Notes: a model not told the origin generated them from the sequence alone. Shown: positions 1-9,217, counted from the stretch's first letter. The stretch is DNA of 64,000 nt from Planococcus sp. PAMC 21323 (GCF_000785555.1 NZ_CP009129.1:620001-684000), one strand, 5' to 3'. Numbers and translations: made by a program.

Positions 1-893
1 ATTGCGCCGATTGATAAATTAAAGACCATATTAAAAATTGGCGCTATTACGCCAAGTTCTCCGATAAATTTATAAGCAAGAATCGCAGCAAGAGCCGTAT
101 TGCAGAGCCCTACTTGGAATAGAGCAGCACGTGCGTCTTGTTCTTCCATCTTTAGTCCTCGCGCAATAAAGTAAGCAGCAGCCATTGGTAAGGTAACTTG
201 TATAAATGTCGCCATTGCGATTAGGGGAATAGTTGCTAATTCGGAAGCGATTGCTTCTTTACCACTGCCGATAATGGTATGAACAATAACTAGTAACGCT
301 ATCGAGGTCCCAAGCTTTGTGACAGAACCGGTGTAAGACTTCAAACTAGGAATTACTTTTTGAAGAAATAAACCCAGTCCCATCGGCAATACGACAATTA
401 GCATAAACGATATGAGAAGATCGAAAAAGGATAGGGAGATCTGTTCGCTCGATACACCGACCATTGCTAACGGTGTAACGATAGGACTAATTGCAACATC
501 AAGTAGAGATGCAACAACAACGAGCGAAGCGTTACCGCCTGCTAAAAACGTATATACAGTAGCAGCCGTAGCACTTGGAACAGTTCCAGCTAAAATAAGA
601 CCAGCAGCAATTTCAGGTTTAGAAGAAAAAAAGAGATGAGCCAATGCGATTGATACGGATACAGTGAGTGTCCATTTTAGCCCCGTAATCACCAGTAATT
701 CTTTCTTCTTTTTTCGAATTTCTTTAAATGCTTCTATATTCATCGACAATCCAGCAAAGAAGATAACAGCTCCTAGCAGTAAACTAGGTACCCATGATGA
801 TACTTGCCAATGAACAGGAGAGAAATAAGTAGCAACTGAAACCAATAAAATTAGAAAAGGTAATTTCCTAGAAATGAATGCTATAAGAGACAT
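1..893 (-). CDS. Bile acid:sodium symporter (BASS/SBF) family transporter, 3' end cut by window
   Basis: I translated this frame by hand. It opens with ATG at 893, preceded by AAAGGAAG at a normal distance, and stays open for 297 codons to the window edge, so the C-terminus is missing. The protein is almost entirely hydrophobic, with about eight or nine membrane segments, the loop GLSMNIEAFKEI after the second segment, and the family-like stretch LAGTVPSATAATVYTFLAGG near residues 100-120. Members of this family move organic anions such as bile acids, pantothenate or keto acids with sodium. The substrate here cannot be told. It is divergent from the CdaR-regulated operon on its right and could share that promoter region (894-1067). 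Confidence 0.8.
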   Translation of the reverse strand, partial: MSLIAFISRKLPFLILLVSVATYFSPVHWQVSSWVPSLLLGAVIFFAGLSMNIEAFKEIRKKKKELLVITGLKWTLTVSVSIALAHLFFSSKPEIAAGLILAGTVPSATAATVYTFLAGGNASLVVVASLLDVAISPIVTPLAMVGVSSEQISLSFFDLLISFMLIVVLPMGLGLFLQKVIPSLKSYTGSVTKLGTSIALLVIVHTIIGSGKEAIASELATIPLIAMATFIQVTLPMAAAYFIARGLKMEEQDARAALFQVGLCNTALAAILAYKFIGELGVIAPIFNMVFNLSIGA

Positions 894-1067
894 GCGTCTA
901 TTCTTCCTTTCAATCGAATTATGCTAATAGCATTTATTATACTCATTAATGTTTAATTATTCAGTCTTATTTATAAAAAAAGAAAATTTAAAAAATCTGT
1001 TAAGCTAAAATAGAATATACAAAAAACTCATGAAATATTTGATGCATAGTGGATAGGGGTGGTGAAT

Positions 1068-2159
1068 TTGTTTGATTTAGAATCATTAAGTTCTAAAATA
1101 GTAGAAGAACTCACGTCTTTAATGGATAAAAATGTGATAGTTACAGATAAAAATGGTTTTATCATCGCGAGCACCGATTCTAATCGGTTAAACTCATTTC
1201 ATGAAGGTGCCGCGATTTCAATGAGAAATCAACAGGAACTCCATTTAACGGAAGAGCTGTGTAACAAGTTACGTGGCGTGCGTCCTGGTATAGTCATGCC
1301 AATCATTGTTTCAGGAGCACCCATTGGCGTTCTAGGGATTACCGGGAAACCGGCAGAAGTAGAACAATATGCGAAGTTAGTGAGGAAAGTTGTCGAGCTG
1401 TTTATTACGGATTCTATCTCAAGAGAGGAAAAAGAGCGAGACATCCGTGAAATTGAATTCTTTTTCTTTGATTTGGTAACAACGGAATCTCCTATAGAAA
1501 TCATTGAAGACAGAGCACGTATGATCAATATTGATAGTTCTCTTTACCGGCGTATCGCTGTAATACAAACATACCAACAACTTGAAATTGCCGATGTAGA
1601 AGCTTTGTTGAGAATTCAAACCATTCATCCCGAACTGAAGATTATCAGATGGGGAATGGAAAAGTTAGTATTGTTAATGCCAGATATTAAAAAAGAGCAA
1701 ATGATGGAAGGATTAAAGAGTTTATCATTGAAAATCCAAAAGAAGATACGACAAAAGTTACCGATTGGTATAGGAAGTTTTAATAACTTCCATCAGTTAA
1801 AAGAATCATTTAGCCAAGCAGAAACCGCGCTAGCAGTTTCCGCAAGACAAGGGAAAATAGTATTTGAAGAAGATCTGAAATTGGAATTGCTATATTATTC
1901 GATTCGAGAAGAAGTACAGAAAGAGTTTTTAAAACGTACAATTGAGCCTTTAATAAAAGAAGAAGAGTTGATGTTAACTTTAGAGGCTTGGTTAAAGCGG
2001 AAAAGTTCACTTCAAGATTTAGCAGATAGCTTACATATACATAAAAATACCTTGATCTATCGGATAAACAAAATCCAAAATATATTAAATGTAGATTTAC
2101 ATGATGTAAATGATTTAGTAATCGTATATACGGCGGTTCGCCTTTACCGAAAGAAATGA
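1068..2159 (+). CDS. CdaR/PucR-family transcriptional regulator (sugar-diacid regulator type)
   Basis: The N-terminal 130 residues match the putative sugar-diacid recognition domain (VIVTDKNGFIIASTD, then GVRPGIVMPIIVSGAPIGVLGITG). A GGDEF-like middle follows, and a PucR-type helix-turn-helix lies at the C-terminus (SLQDLADSLHIHKNTLIYRI). CdaR relatives sense hydroxyacids or diacids and activate adjacent catabolic operons. GTG codons at 1059 and 1062 lie in frame, but they overlap the AGGGGTGG ribosome site at 1055-1062. TTG at 1068 has correct spacing, so I chose it. The gene precedes the glcD-to-DUF35 operon in the same direction, which makes it the likely local activator. The operon's -10 (TATAAT, 2264-2269) has no good -35, as expected for an activated promoter. 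Confidence 0.85.
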   Translation: MFDLESLSSKIVEELTSLMDKNVIVTDKNGFIIASTDSNRLNSFHEGAAISMRNQQELHLTEELCNKLRGVRPGIVMPIIVSGAPIGVLGITGKPAEVEQYAKLVRKVVELFITDSISREEKERDIREIEFFFFDLVTTESPIEIIEDRARMINIDSSLYRRIAVIQTYQQLEIADVEALLRIQTIHPELKIIRWGMEKLVLLMPDIKKEQMMEGLKSLSLKIQKKIRQKLPIGIGSFNNFHQLKESFSQAETALAVSARQGKIVFEEDLKLELLYYSIREEVQKEFLKRTIEPLIKEEELMLTLEAWLKRKSSLQDLADSLHIHKNTLIYRINKIQNILNVDLHDVNDLVIVYTAVRLYRKK

Positions 2160-2180
2160 CTCTCTGAATTTCAGAGGGTC
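2158..2180 (+). terminator. Weak hairpin after the CdaR gene
   Basis: A ten-base-pair stem (GACTCTCTGA pairing with TCAGAGGGTC, one wobble) overlaps the stop codon of the regulator. It is followed by a T-rich but interrupted tail. It may terminate poorly, letting some regulator transcripts run into the operon. Confidence 0.45.
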
Positions 2181-2263
2181 ATTTGGTCTTTTGTACAAAA
2201 AAAAGAATGAACTTTCGATTGAATTTGTGACAAAGAACATAGAAGTTAGAACAGTTTGAATAT

Positions 2264-2269
2264 TATAAT
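2264..2269 (+). promoter_or_regulatory. -10 element of the catabolic operon
   Basis: A perfect TATAAT lies 35 bases before the preferred start of the glcD-like gene, without a recognisable -35 hexamer at 16-18 bases. A weak -35 suits an activator-dependent promoter, and the CdaR-type regulator upstream is the obvious candidate. The position also argues against the earliest in-frame start of glcD (2256), which would lie before transcription begins. Confidence 0.45.
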
Positions 2270-2303
2270 TATCAAAAGAGTTTACATGAAAGTGGTGAGA
2301 AAA

Positions 2304-3719
2304 GTGGAGTTGGATATAAAAAACTCTTTCATATCAATAGTTGGAGAAGAAAATGTAAAACATTCGCAAGCTCACTTGCTTGCTTACTCCTATGATGCAA
2401 CAGCAAATTTTCAAGCGATGCCTGATTTAGTGCTATCGCCTAGAAATACAGAGGAAGTTGCAGAAATTGTCAAATTCTGTGCAAAAGAACAAATCCCCAT
2501 TGTTCCGAGAGGATCAGGAACCAATTTGGCGGCAGGTACTGTTCCGTCTCGAGGTGGAGTAGTTCTATTATTTAACAACATGAGCGAAATTTTAGAGTTA
2601 GATCAGGAAAACTTAACGATAACCACTCAGCCTGGAGCTATTACACAAGATGTAAGTATATATGTAGAAAAAAATGGCTTATTTTACCCTCCAGATCCAA
2701 GCTCAATGAAAATCTCAACGATAGGCGGTAATGTCAGTGAGAATTCGGGGGGATTACGAGGACTTAAATATGGTGTTACTAAAGATTATGTGAAAGCGCT
2801 TACTGTTGTTACGCCTAATGGAGATGTGATGAAAATTGGCGGGAAGTTGGCGAAAGACGTTGCGGGATATGATCTATTATCGCTTTTAGTTGGCTCTGAA
2901 GGAACGCTTGGAGTTATTACGGAAATCACGTTGAAGTTGATCCCGCTACCTGTTGCTAAGAAAACCGGAATTGCTTATTTCAATTCGTTAGAAGAGGCCG
3001 CAAAAACGGTCTCATCAATTATTTCAAATCGAATTATTCCAGTAACACTTGAGTTTATGGACAAGGGAACTATCGGTGCAGTAGAAGACTTTATGAAAAT
3101 TGGGCTGCCTCGCGAAGCAGAAGCTATGTTGCTGATGGAGCAAGATGGCAGCGAACAGCAAGTTGAGGAAGATATGAAAAAAATGATTGCTATAGCAAAA
3201 GAAAATGGAGCAACGTCAGCTATTCTAGCTGCCTCAGAAGAAGAGTCAGAGGTCTTAAAAACAGGAAGAAGAGCTGCATTATCTGCTTTATCTAGAAAAC
3301 GTCCAACGACTATTTTGGAGGATGCAACGGTTCCACGTTCTGAAATTGCAAAAATGGTCAAAGCGATACAAGAAATTGCGCTGAAATACGATGTTCAAAT
3401 CAGTACATTCGGTCATGCAGGGGATGGTAATTTACATCCTACTTGTTTGACGGATGTACGAGACAAAGAAGAAATGGAACGAGTTGAAAAAGCTTTAGAT
3501 GAAATATTTCAAGTAGCTATCGATTTGGGTGGAACCATAACAGGTGAACATGGTGTAGGAGAAATGAAATCACCTTATCTGGAATGGAAACTTGGCGCAT
3601 CAGGTATGGCTTTGATGCGTAACATCAAGCAATCGATTGATCCTAAAAACATTATGAACCCCGGCAAAATTTTTGCGAAAGAAACAAAGAAGAGGCTGGT
3701 GATTCATGGTGGTAACTGA
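2304..3719 (+). CDS. glcD: FAD-linked 2-hydroxyacid dehydrogenase, GlcD-like subunit
   Basis: A VAO-type flavoprotein. The FAD-binding domain (residues about 30-210) shows PIVPRGSGTNLAAGTVPSRG and GGNVSENSGGLRGLKYGVTK. The FAD-oxidase C-terminal domain follows, with FGHAGDGNLHP and TGEHGVGEMK, which carry the metal- and substrate-binding histidines. GlcD-type subunits oxidise glycolate, D-lactate or longer 2-hydroxyacids to 2-oxoacids and pass electrons to the FeS partner encoded next. GTG at 2304 follows GGTGAG with correct spacing. ATG 2286 is a possible longer start, and 2256 is unlikely because it precedes the -10. The 3' end overlaps glcF by 14 bases. TRAP transporter genes downstream suggest that the substrate is an imported carboxylate. 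Glycolate itself is only one option. Confidence 0.88.
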   Translation: MELDIKNSFISIVGEENVKHSQAHLLAYSYDATANFQAMPDLVLSPRNTEEVAEIVKFCAKEQIPIVPRGSGTNLAAGTVPSRGGVVLLFNNMSEILELDQENLTITTQPGAITQDVSIYVEKNGLFYPPDPSSMKISTIGGNVSENSGGLRGLKYGVTKDYVKALTVVTPNGDVMKIGGKLAKDVAGYDLLSLLVGSEGTLGVITEITLKLIPLPVAKKTGIAYFNSLEEAAKTVSSIISNRIIPVTLEFMDKGTIGAVEDFMKIGLPREAEAMLLMEQDGSEQQVEEDMKKMIAIAKENGATSAILAASEEESEVLKTGRRAALSALSRKRPTTILEDATVPRSEIAKMVKAIQEIALKYDVQISTFGHAGDGNLHPTCLTDVRDKEEMERVEKALDEIFQVAIDLGGTITGEHGVGEMKSPYLEWKLGASGMALMRNIKQSIDPKNIMNPGKIFAKETKKRLVIHGGN

Positions 3720-5028
3720 ATTGCAGCAACGGATGCAACAATCGTTTAAAGAAAATGTGGATGAAGAGTATTTGATGGATTGTATGCGTTGTGGTTTTTG
3801 TTTACCAGCTTGTCCGACATATTTAGTGACGAACAAAGATGAAATCCATTCTCCACGTGGTCGCATTGCATTAATGAAGGGGATGCGTGATGGGGATGTG
3901 GTTTGGGACAGTTCAGTTAAAGAGTCATTTGATATGTGTCTTGGCTGTCGAGCCTGTGAGCCAGCCTGTCCTGCAGGAGTACAGTACGGTGTGTTGATTG
4001 AAGAAACGCGTGTTGCGATAGAACAAGTAAAACCTCAAACAATAGCAGAAAAAGCAGTTCGAAAATCTACTTTTGATGGTGTGTTTGCAGACCAAAAGAA
4101 AATGGCCGGAGCAGTAAAACTTGTTCAGTTTTATCAAAAAAGCGGATTGCAAAAAGCGACAAGAAAAATTGGGTTTTTAAATCTTTTCCCACCTTTTATG
4201 AAAGAAATGGAAGGCGTATTGCCAACTATTGAAACGAAGAAAAAAAGAACAGCTGCTTTAAAACCGAAAACGACCACCGTTGCATTCTTTGCTGGATGTT
4301 TAATGGATACACTTTTTCAAGAAACTAACCGAAAGACCGTCGAGTTATTAGAATCACTTGGAGCTAATGTCGTAATTCCAAAAGAACAGCAATGTTGTGG
4401 TGCTTTGCATGGCCATAGCGGAGAACTAGAAAAAGGATTGCGTAACGCGAGAACGAATATCGATGCATTTGATTCAGACAGCTATGATTTTATCGTCAAT
4501 AATGCAGGTGGTTGTGGTGCTTTCTTGAGTGAATATGAGAAACACTTACAAGTGGATTCGGCATACGCTGAAAAATCAAAGCGTTTTTCGGAGAAAATGA
4601 TCGATATTTCTTCACTGTTAGTAAAACTGGGCTTAAACAATCGATTAAAAGAAATTCAAGTTGAGAGCCAAGCGATTGTTACTTATCAGGACTCTTGCCA
4701 TTTACGTAACGTCAACAAAGTGTTTTTAGAACCTAGGTCTCTATTACAAGATGCGCCAGGTTTTGAATATAAAGAATTGATTGATGCAGAAAGCTGTTGT
4801 GGCTCTGCAGGTATTTACAATATACTGCAGCCTGAAATGGCGAAAAAAATACTCGACTTAAAAATGAAAGGAGTGAAAGAGCTGCAACCCGCGAAGGTTG
4901 TAACGTCTAATCCGGGCTGCTTGATGCAAATGCAAGTAGGTATTCAGCGCGAAGGGTTAGAAAAAGAGATGCAAGCAGTACACATTGTTGATTTTTTATA
5001 TGATGCAATTCACAAAAACCAAAACTAG
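3706..5028 (+). CDS. glcF: (Fe-S)-binding dehydrogenase partner, GlcF-like
   Basis: Two ferredoxin-like 4Fe-4S motifs lie near the N-terminus (cysteines about 26, 29, 32, 36 and 78, 81, 84, 88; CMRCGFCLPACP and CLGCRACEPACP). Two CCG cysteine-rich domains follow (FFAGCLMDTLF with QQCCGALHGHSG, then DSCHLRN with ESCCGSAGIYN). This is the full architecture of GlcF/LldE-like electron-transfer subunits that pass electrons from the flavoprotein to quinone. ATG 3706 follows GAGGCTGGTGA and overlaps glcD, implying coupled translation. The pair forms a two-subunit dehydrogenase on the inner face of the membrane. Confidence 0.9.
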   Translation: MVVTELQQRMQQSFKENVDEEYLMDCMRCGFCLPACPTYLVTNKDEIHSPRGRIALMKGMRDGDVVWDSSVKESFDMCLGCRACEPACPAGVQYGVLIEETRVAIEQVKPQTIAEKAVRKSTFDGVFADQKKMAGAVKLVQFYQKSGLQKATRKIGFLNLFPPFMKEMEGVLPTIETKKKRTAALKPKTTTVAFFAGCLMDTLFQETNRKTVELLESLGANVVIPKEQQCCGALHGHSGELEKGLRNARTNIDAFDSDSYDFIVNNAGGCGAFLSEYEKHLQVDSAYAEKSKRFSEKMIDISSLLVKLGLNNRLKEIQVESQAIVTYQDSCHLRNVNKVFLEPRSLLQDAPGFEYKELIDAESCCGSAGIYNILQPEMAKKILDLKMKGVKELQPAKVVTSNPGCLMQMQVGIQREGLEKEMQAVHIVDFLYDAIHKNQN

Positions 5029-5039
5029 GGGTGAAGAGA

Positions 5040-6062
5040 ATGTTGAAGAAAAAAATGAGCATGGCAGTTATTGGTTTATCAACGGCATTAGTATTAGGGG
5101 CGTGTGGTTCAAACGAAGCAGAAAGCGGTGGAGAATCTGACAAGGAAGAATATGATCTGAAAATGTCAGTAACAGTTTCGGAGTCTTCAACTTGGTACGA
5201 GGCTGCCGAAAAGCTTAAAGAAGATCTTGCTGAAGAATCAGATGGACGCATTAATCTTGAGCTGTTTGGGAATGAGCAGTTATCAGGTGGTGATTCTGGT
5301 AAAGCAGTAGAAAGTTTGGCAAAAGGCTCGATTGATTTAACATTTAACTCGACGATTATTTACTCAATCTTAGATGAACGTTTCGGTGTAGCGAGTGCGC
5401 CATTCTTATTTACAGGAGTAGATGAAGTAGATCCTGTATTTGCTGGAGAAGGCGGAGAGATGTTTAAAGAAATTCTTGCAGAAAAAGGTGTTCAAGCACT
5501 TGGCTACGGTCAAAATGGTTTCCGCCAACTAACAAACAGTAAAAAGGAAATCAAAAACCCAGAAGATTTAAAAGGGTTAAAAATTCGTATTCCTGGTATC
5601 ACAATGTATACAGATCTATACCGAGAATTGGGAACAGATCCACAAACGATGACTTTCTCTGAAGTATTTACAGCGCTTCAACAAGGAACAATCGATGGAC
5701 AAGAAAATCCGATCGATGTTATCTCGTCTTCTAAATTACAAGAAGTTCAGGACTACATGACGCTTTGGAACTATTCATATGACCCACTGGTACTTGGGAT
5801 GAATAAAAAACTCTACGATTCAATGAGTGAAGAAGACCAAGAATTGTTTGATCGTTTAGGTAAAGAAGCTGCTGAATATCAAGTTAAGATTGCTCGTGAA
5901 AAAGAAGAAACGCAAATTGCAGAACTTGAAGCTGCTGGCATGCAAATTTACACACCAACAGAAGATGAAATTGCTCAATTTAAAGAAGCAGCAAGTCCAA
6001 TCTATGATAAATACACAGATATCTGGGGTGCAGATTTACTAAAAGCATTCCAAGGTGAGTAA
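5040..6062 (+). CDS. TRAP transporter solute-binding lipoprotein, DctP family
   Basis: A lipoprotein signal with lipobox LGAC lies near residue 20. A DctP fold follows: an ESSTWYEAAEKLKEDL start, GQNGFRQLTNSKKEIKNPEDLKGLKIRIPG in the middle (the arginine of LKIRIPG normally binds the substrate carboxylate), then EVFTALQQGTIDGQENP. It captures an organic acid outside the membrane for the DctQM permease encoded next. A GTG three codons upstream overlaps the AGGGG ribosome site, so ATG 5040 is the better start. It is separated from glcF by 11 bases. A strong hairpin lies immediately downstream, as is common after highly expressed binding-protein genes. Confidence 0.92.
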   Translation: MLKKKMSMAVIGLSTALVLGACGSNEAESGGESDKEEYDLKMSVTVSESSTWYEAAEKLKEDLAEESDGRINLELFGNEQLSGGDSGKAVESLAKGSIDLTFNSTIIYSILDERFGVASAPFLFTGVDEVDPVFAGEGGEMFKEILAEKGVQALGYGQNGFRQLTNSKKEIKNPEDLKGLKIRIPGITMYTDLYRELGTDPQTMTFSEVFTALQQGTIDGQENPIDVISSSKLQEVQDYMTLWNYSYDPLVLGMNKKLYDSMSEEDQELFDRLGKEAAEYQVKIAREKEETQIAELEAAGMQIYTPTEDEIAQFKEAASPIYDKYTDIWGADLLKAFQGE

Positions 6063-6091
6063 GACAGGGATTCTATGAATTTATGACAGTG

Positions 6092-6127
6092 CAGGGCTTC
6101 TTTTACTTCAAATAAAGAGGCCCTGCT
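6092..6127 (+). other. Intra-operon hairpin between dctP and dctQ
   Basis: A 13-bp stem (GCAGGGC plus a U-rich extension, pairing with the mirror sequence ending GCCCTGC) sits in the 102-base gap between the binding protein and the small permease gene. There is no T-run after it, so it is unlikely to be a full terminator. The likely role is stabilising the 3' end of processed binding-protein mRNA. Confidence 0.6.
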
Positions 6128-6164
6128 ACTCGTTATAAAGCTAAGGTACGGGGAGGCTACTCTA

Positions 6165-6656
6165 TTGAAAATCTTAAATTATGTTGAAGAAGGCATTTTA
6201 TTCCTCACCTTTTTAACCATGACCATAATTGCATTCTCAAATATTGTTTCACGAAACATAGCAAGTATATCTCTTTCGTTTACGGAAGAAATTACGATTA
6301 ACTTGTTTGTCTTACTCACTTTTGTTGGAACTGCTGTAGGTGTTCGTCGTTTTGGACATCTTGGATTTACGCTGATTTTTGATCATATGAACCCATTGTT
6401 TAGAAAAGTTTTTATTGTCTTTTCTTCATCAATGAGTTTGATCTTATTTGGTGTCTTGCTTTGGTATGGCCTTCAAATGGTATCGTTCCAAATGGATATA
6501 GGTCAAAAAACTCCTTCTTTAGGTTGGCCTCAATGGATTCTATCTTCTGCACTCCCAATTGGTGCTTTCCTTTGTGTGGTAAGGACGATTCAAGTATTTA
6601 TAGAAGAGATGAAATTAGAGATGCATTCGCACAGTAAAGGAGATGAGACATTGTGA
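6165..6656 (+). CDS. TRAP transporter small permease, DctQ family
   Basis: 163 residues with four predicted membrane helices and the family motif around FTEEITINLFVLLTFVGTAVGVRR. The TTG start at 6165 is preceded by GGGGAGG at eight bases. No other start fits as well. DctQ forms the small membrane subunit that pairs with DctM. It overlaps the DctM gene by four bases (GTGA), indicating coupled translation. Confidence 0.9.
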   Translation: MKILNYVEEGILFLTFLTMTIIAFSNIVSRNIASISLSFTEEITINLFVLLTFVGTAVGVRRFGHLGFTLIFDHMNPLFRKVFIVFSSSMSLILFGVLLWYGLQMVSFQMDIGQKTPSLGWPQWILSSALPIGAFLCVVRTIQVFIEEMKLEMHSHSKGDETL

Positions 6657-7978
6657 TTGCTTTAGTATTATTTGGGCTATTCTTCTTACTTGTATTTTTG
6701 CGAGTGCCAATTGCAATATCTCTGGGTGTTTCTTCGATTATTGTGCTCGTCTCCTCAAGCGGTATTTTCGGCTTAGAGATGGTCACAGACATTATGTATA
6801 CAAGCGTCGCCAAATTTACATTGCTTGCGATTCCGTTTTTTATTTTAGCGGGCGTCATTATGGAACACGTCGGAATTTCTAAGCGACTTATTGATTTTGC
6901 CCAAACTTTAGTAGGGCACCGAAAAAGCGGTATTGTTCTAGTCACGGTTATTGTCGCTGTCTTTTTTGCAGCAATTTCAGGGTCTGGTCCAGCAACGGTA
7001 GCAGCAATCGGAGGAATCTTGATTCCCTCGATGATCAAAAATGGTTATAAAAAGGAAACTGCTGGAGCACTAGTTGCAAGTTCTGGTGCGATAGGAATCG
7101 TTATTCCACCGAGTATTGCATTTATTGTCTTTGCAGTTGTAGCTGGAGATCAAATCCCTGTAACAATTAATCGGTTATTTATGGCAGGTGTTGTTCCAGG
7201 CATTTTAATGGGAGCTGCCTTCGTCGTCGCAGCATTGATCGTACGGTCCCGGCAAGAAAAACGTGGAGAGTTTATTTTGCCAGAAGGCGTAGAAATTCGA
7301 AAAGCAACAGGGAAAGAGCGCTGGGATGCTTTTATTGGTGCACTACCTGGACTGATGATTCCGGTTATTATTTTAGGTGGTATTTATGGAGGCTTCTTCA
7401 CACCGACAGAAGCAGCGGTAGTTGCAGTTGTTTACGGCTTGCTCGTTGGTATGTTTATTAATCGACAAGATACATTTAAAAAGATGTATCGAATCTTTAT
7501 TGAAGCAGCTGTACAGACAGCGGTCGTCATGATTATTGTAAGTGCAGCATCTGTCTTTGCTTACATCATTACGACTGAGCAAATTGCCCGAGATATATCA
7601 GAAGGTATTTTAGGTTTAACTAGCAATCCGATACTTATCTTATTGCTAATCAACGTAGTTTTGTTAATAGCAGGTGCTTTTATCGATGCCATTTCTGCTT
7701 ATTATATTTTTGTTCCGATTTTATTGCCAATTATTATCTTTTTAGAAGTTGATCCGACCGTTTTTGGTGTCATTATGACAGTTAACTTAGCAATTGGTTT
7801 ATTTACACCTCCTGTAGGGTTGAATCTTTATGTTGCTGCTGGAATTTCGCAGACGAGCATTGTCGAGATATCGCGAGGAGTTTTACCATTCATCATTGCT
7901 GCGGTTATTGTATTGATGCTCGTTACATATATACCGCAAATTTCAACATTCTTACCAGACTTACTAAATGTAAAATAG
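6653..7978 (+). CDS. TRAP transporter large permease, DctM family
   Basis: 441 residues, about 12 membrane segments, with DctM signatures: GSGPATVAAIGGILIPSMIKNGY, SSGAIGIVIPPSIAFIVFAVVAG and FFTPTEAAVVAVVYGLLVG. The C-terminal half has the matching TPPVGLNLYVAAG. The GTG start at 6653 overlaps dctQ and has AAAGGAG upstream. With DctP and DctQ this completes a sodium-driven tripartite importer for a carboxylate that presumably feeds the flanking dehydrogenases and CoA enzymes. Confidence 0.93.
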   Translation: MIALVLFGLFFLLVFLRVPIAISLGVSSIIVLVSSSGIFGLEMVTDIMYTSVAKFTLLAIPFFILAGVIMEHVGISKRLIDFAQTLVGHRKSGIVLVTVIVAVFFAAISGSGPATVAAIGGILIPSMIKNGYKKETAGALVASSGAIGIVIPPSIAFIVFAVVAGDQIPVTINRLFMAGVVPGILMGAAFVVAALIVRSRQEKRGEFILPEGVEIRKATGKERWDAFIGALPGLMIPVIILGGIYGGFFTPTEAAVVAVVYGLLVGMFINRQDTFKKMYRIFIEAAVQTAVVMIIVSAASVFAYIITTEQIARDISEGILGLTSNPILILLLINVVLLIAGAFIDAISAYYIFVPILLPIIIFLEVDPTVFGVIMTVNLAIGLFTPPVGLNLYVAAGISQTSIVEISRGVLPFIIAAVIVLMLVTYIPQISTFLPDLLNVK

Positions 7979-7992
7979 GGGGATAACGATAA

Positions 7993-8739
7993 ATGAAAAT
8001 GCAAAATGAGGTAGCTATTATAACAGGTGCAGCAAGTGGGATTGGACAAGCAGTAGCGATCGAAATGGCAAAAGAAGGGGCTCGTGTTGTTTTAGTAGAT
8101 TTAAATTCCTGCGAGAAAACAATTGCCTTACTAGATGGAGCGGAGTATTTGGAATGTCTAGGAGATATTAGAGATGCTGATTTTGTTAAAGCAGTGATCA
8201 ATCGAACTATCGAGAAATACCATGAAATTCACGTGTTAGTTAATAATGCAGGTACCTGTAGTCGTTTAGATTTAGAAGATATGACGATTGAAATGTGGAA
8301 TCGGGATATGGATACAAATTTAAAAGCGACATTCCTGTTTACACAAGCAGTTGTTTATCCTCATATGAAAGAAGGAGGATATGGACGCATAATCAACATT
8401 AGTTCAGTATCAGGGCTTAACGGTGGCGTTGTTTCAGGCGGTGAGAAAAATGGCCGTTCAGGTCCAGCCTATTCAGCATCCAAAGGCGGAGTGATCGCTT
8501 TAACAAAATGGGTAGCAAAAGAAGTTGGCAAATACGGAATTACGTGTAATTCTGTAGCGCCAGGAGCAACGTTAACGGGTATTACCGCAGGAGTGCCATA
8601 TGATACGAGTCAACAAGTAATCGATCGCATGGGAGAGTCGCGTGATATTGCGAACGCAGTCATGTATTTTGCTACAAAAGAGGCGAGCTATACAACTTCA
8701 CAAGTACTTAAAGTTGATGGAGGGATTAGCATTGGATAA
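7993..8739 (+). CDS. Short-chain dehydrogenase/reductase (classical SDR)
   Basis: 248 residues with the glycine-rich cofactor motif TGAASGIG, NNAG, and the catalytic pair in YSASKGG. Asp in VVLVDLN after the second strand favours NAD(H) over NADP(H). The C-terminal KVDGGISIG is typical of the FabG-like group. It oxidises or reduces a hydroxy or keto group of an intermediate. The substrate is unknown. It starts at ATG 7993, 15 bases after dctM. The last bases contain GGAGGG, which serves as ribosome site for the next gene, and the two genes overlap by eight bases. Confidence 0.88.
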   Translation: MKMQNEVAIITGAASGIGQAVAIEMAKEGARVVLVDLNSCEKTIALLDGAEYLECLGDIRDADFVKAVINRTIEKYHEIHVLVNNAGTCSRLDLEDMTIEMWNRDMDTNLKATFLFTQAVVYPHMKEGGYGRIINISSVSGLNGGVVSGGEKNGRSGPAYSASKGGVIALTKWVAKEVGKYGITCNSVAPGATLTGITAGVPYDTSQQVIDRMGESRDIANAVMYFATKEASYTTSQVLKVDGGISIG

Positions 8740-9217
8740 TCTTCGAATCCAAGCTGTCTTTGATGAGGCATCTCATCGAATTGCAGGTAGATTCATGAAA
8801 GATGTCGATTTGTTTGAAGGAATCAAAGAGGTCTGTCGGTATTACGATGTGGAATCTGCTCATTTTCAATGTTTTGGATCACTACAATATGCAACGTTTG
8901 TCCAAATGGAGCGTGGAGATGAAGAAGGTTCTGTTCGCTACTCTGAGAAAATTCAATCCACATCTCCAGTTGAACTATTATCTGGATCTGGATTTGTAGG
9001 CTATGGAGAAGATGGGGAACTTGATGTTCATTTTCATGGAATGATGATTGACTGCGATCGACAAATTAATGGCGGACATTTCTTGAATGGGGAAAATCCG
9101 GTAGCAGTTACGGTAGAGTATGTAATCTTTCCAATTAATGGAGTAGGTATGCAACGCGGAGTAGATCCTCACTGGGGCTTGCCTGTATTTCAATTTTCAA
9201 AAAGGAGTGTCTTATAA
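8732..9217 (+). CDS. PPC (DUF296/PCC)-domain protein of unknown function
   Basis: 161 residues forming a single PPC domain. The likely metal-binding histidines are His100 and His102 (VHFHGMM) and His116 (INGGHFLNG), matching the HxH...GGH pattern of bacterial PPC proteins. The start is TTG 8732, seven bases after GGAGGG, inside the end of the SDR gene. ATG codons further upstream lie deep in the SDR frame and have no ribosome site. No molecular function is established for most bacterial PPC proteins. Its place between an SDR and an acyl-CoA ligase, with coupled translation, suggests an enzymatic or binding role in the same pathway. Confidence 0.82.
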   Translation: MDNLRIQAVFDEASHRIAGRFMKDVDLFEGIKEVCRYYDVESAHFQCFGSLQYATFVQMERGDEEGSVRYSEKIQSTSPVELLSGSGFVGYGEDGELDVHFHGMMIDCDRQINGGHFLNGENPVAVTVEYVIFPINGVGMQRGVDPHWGLPVFQFSKRSVL

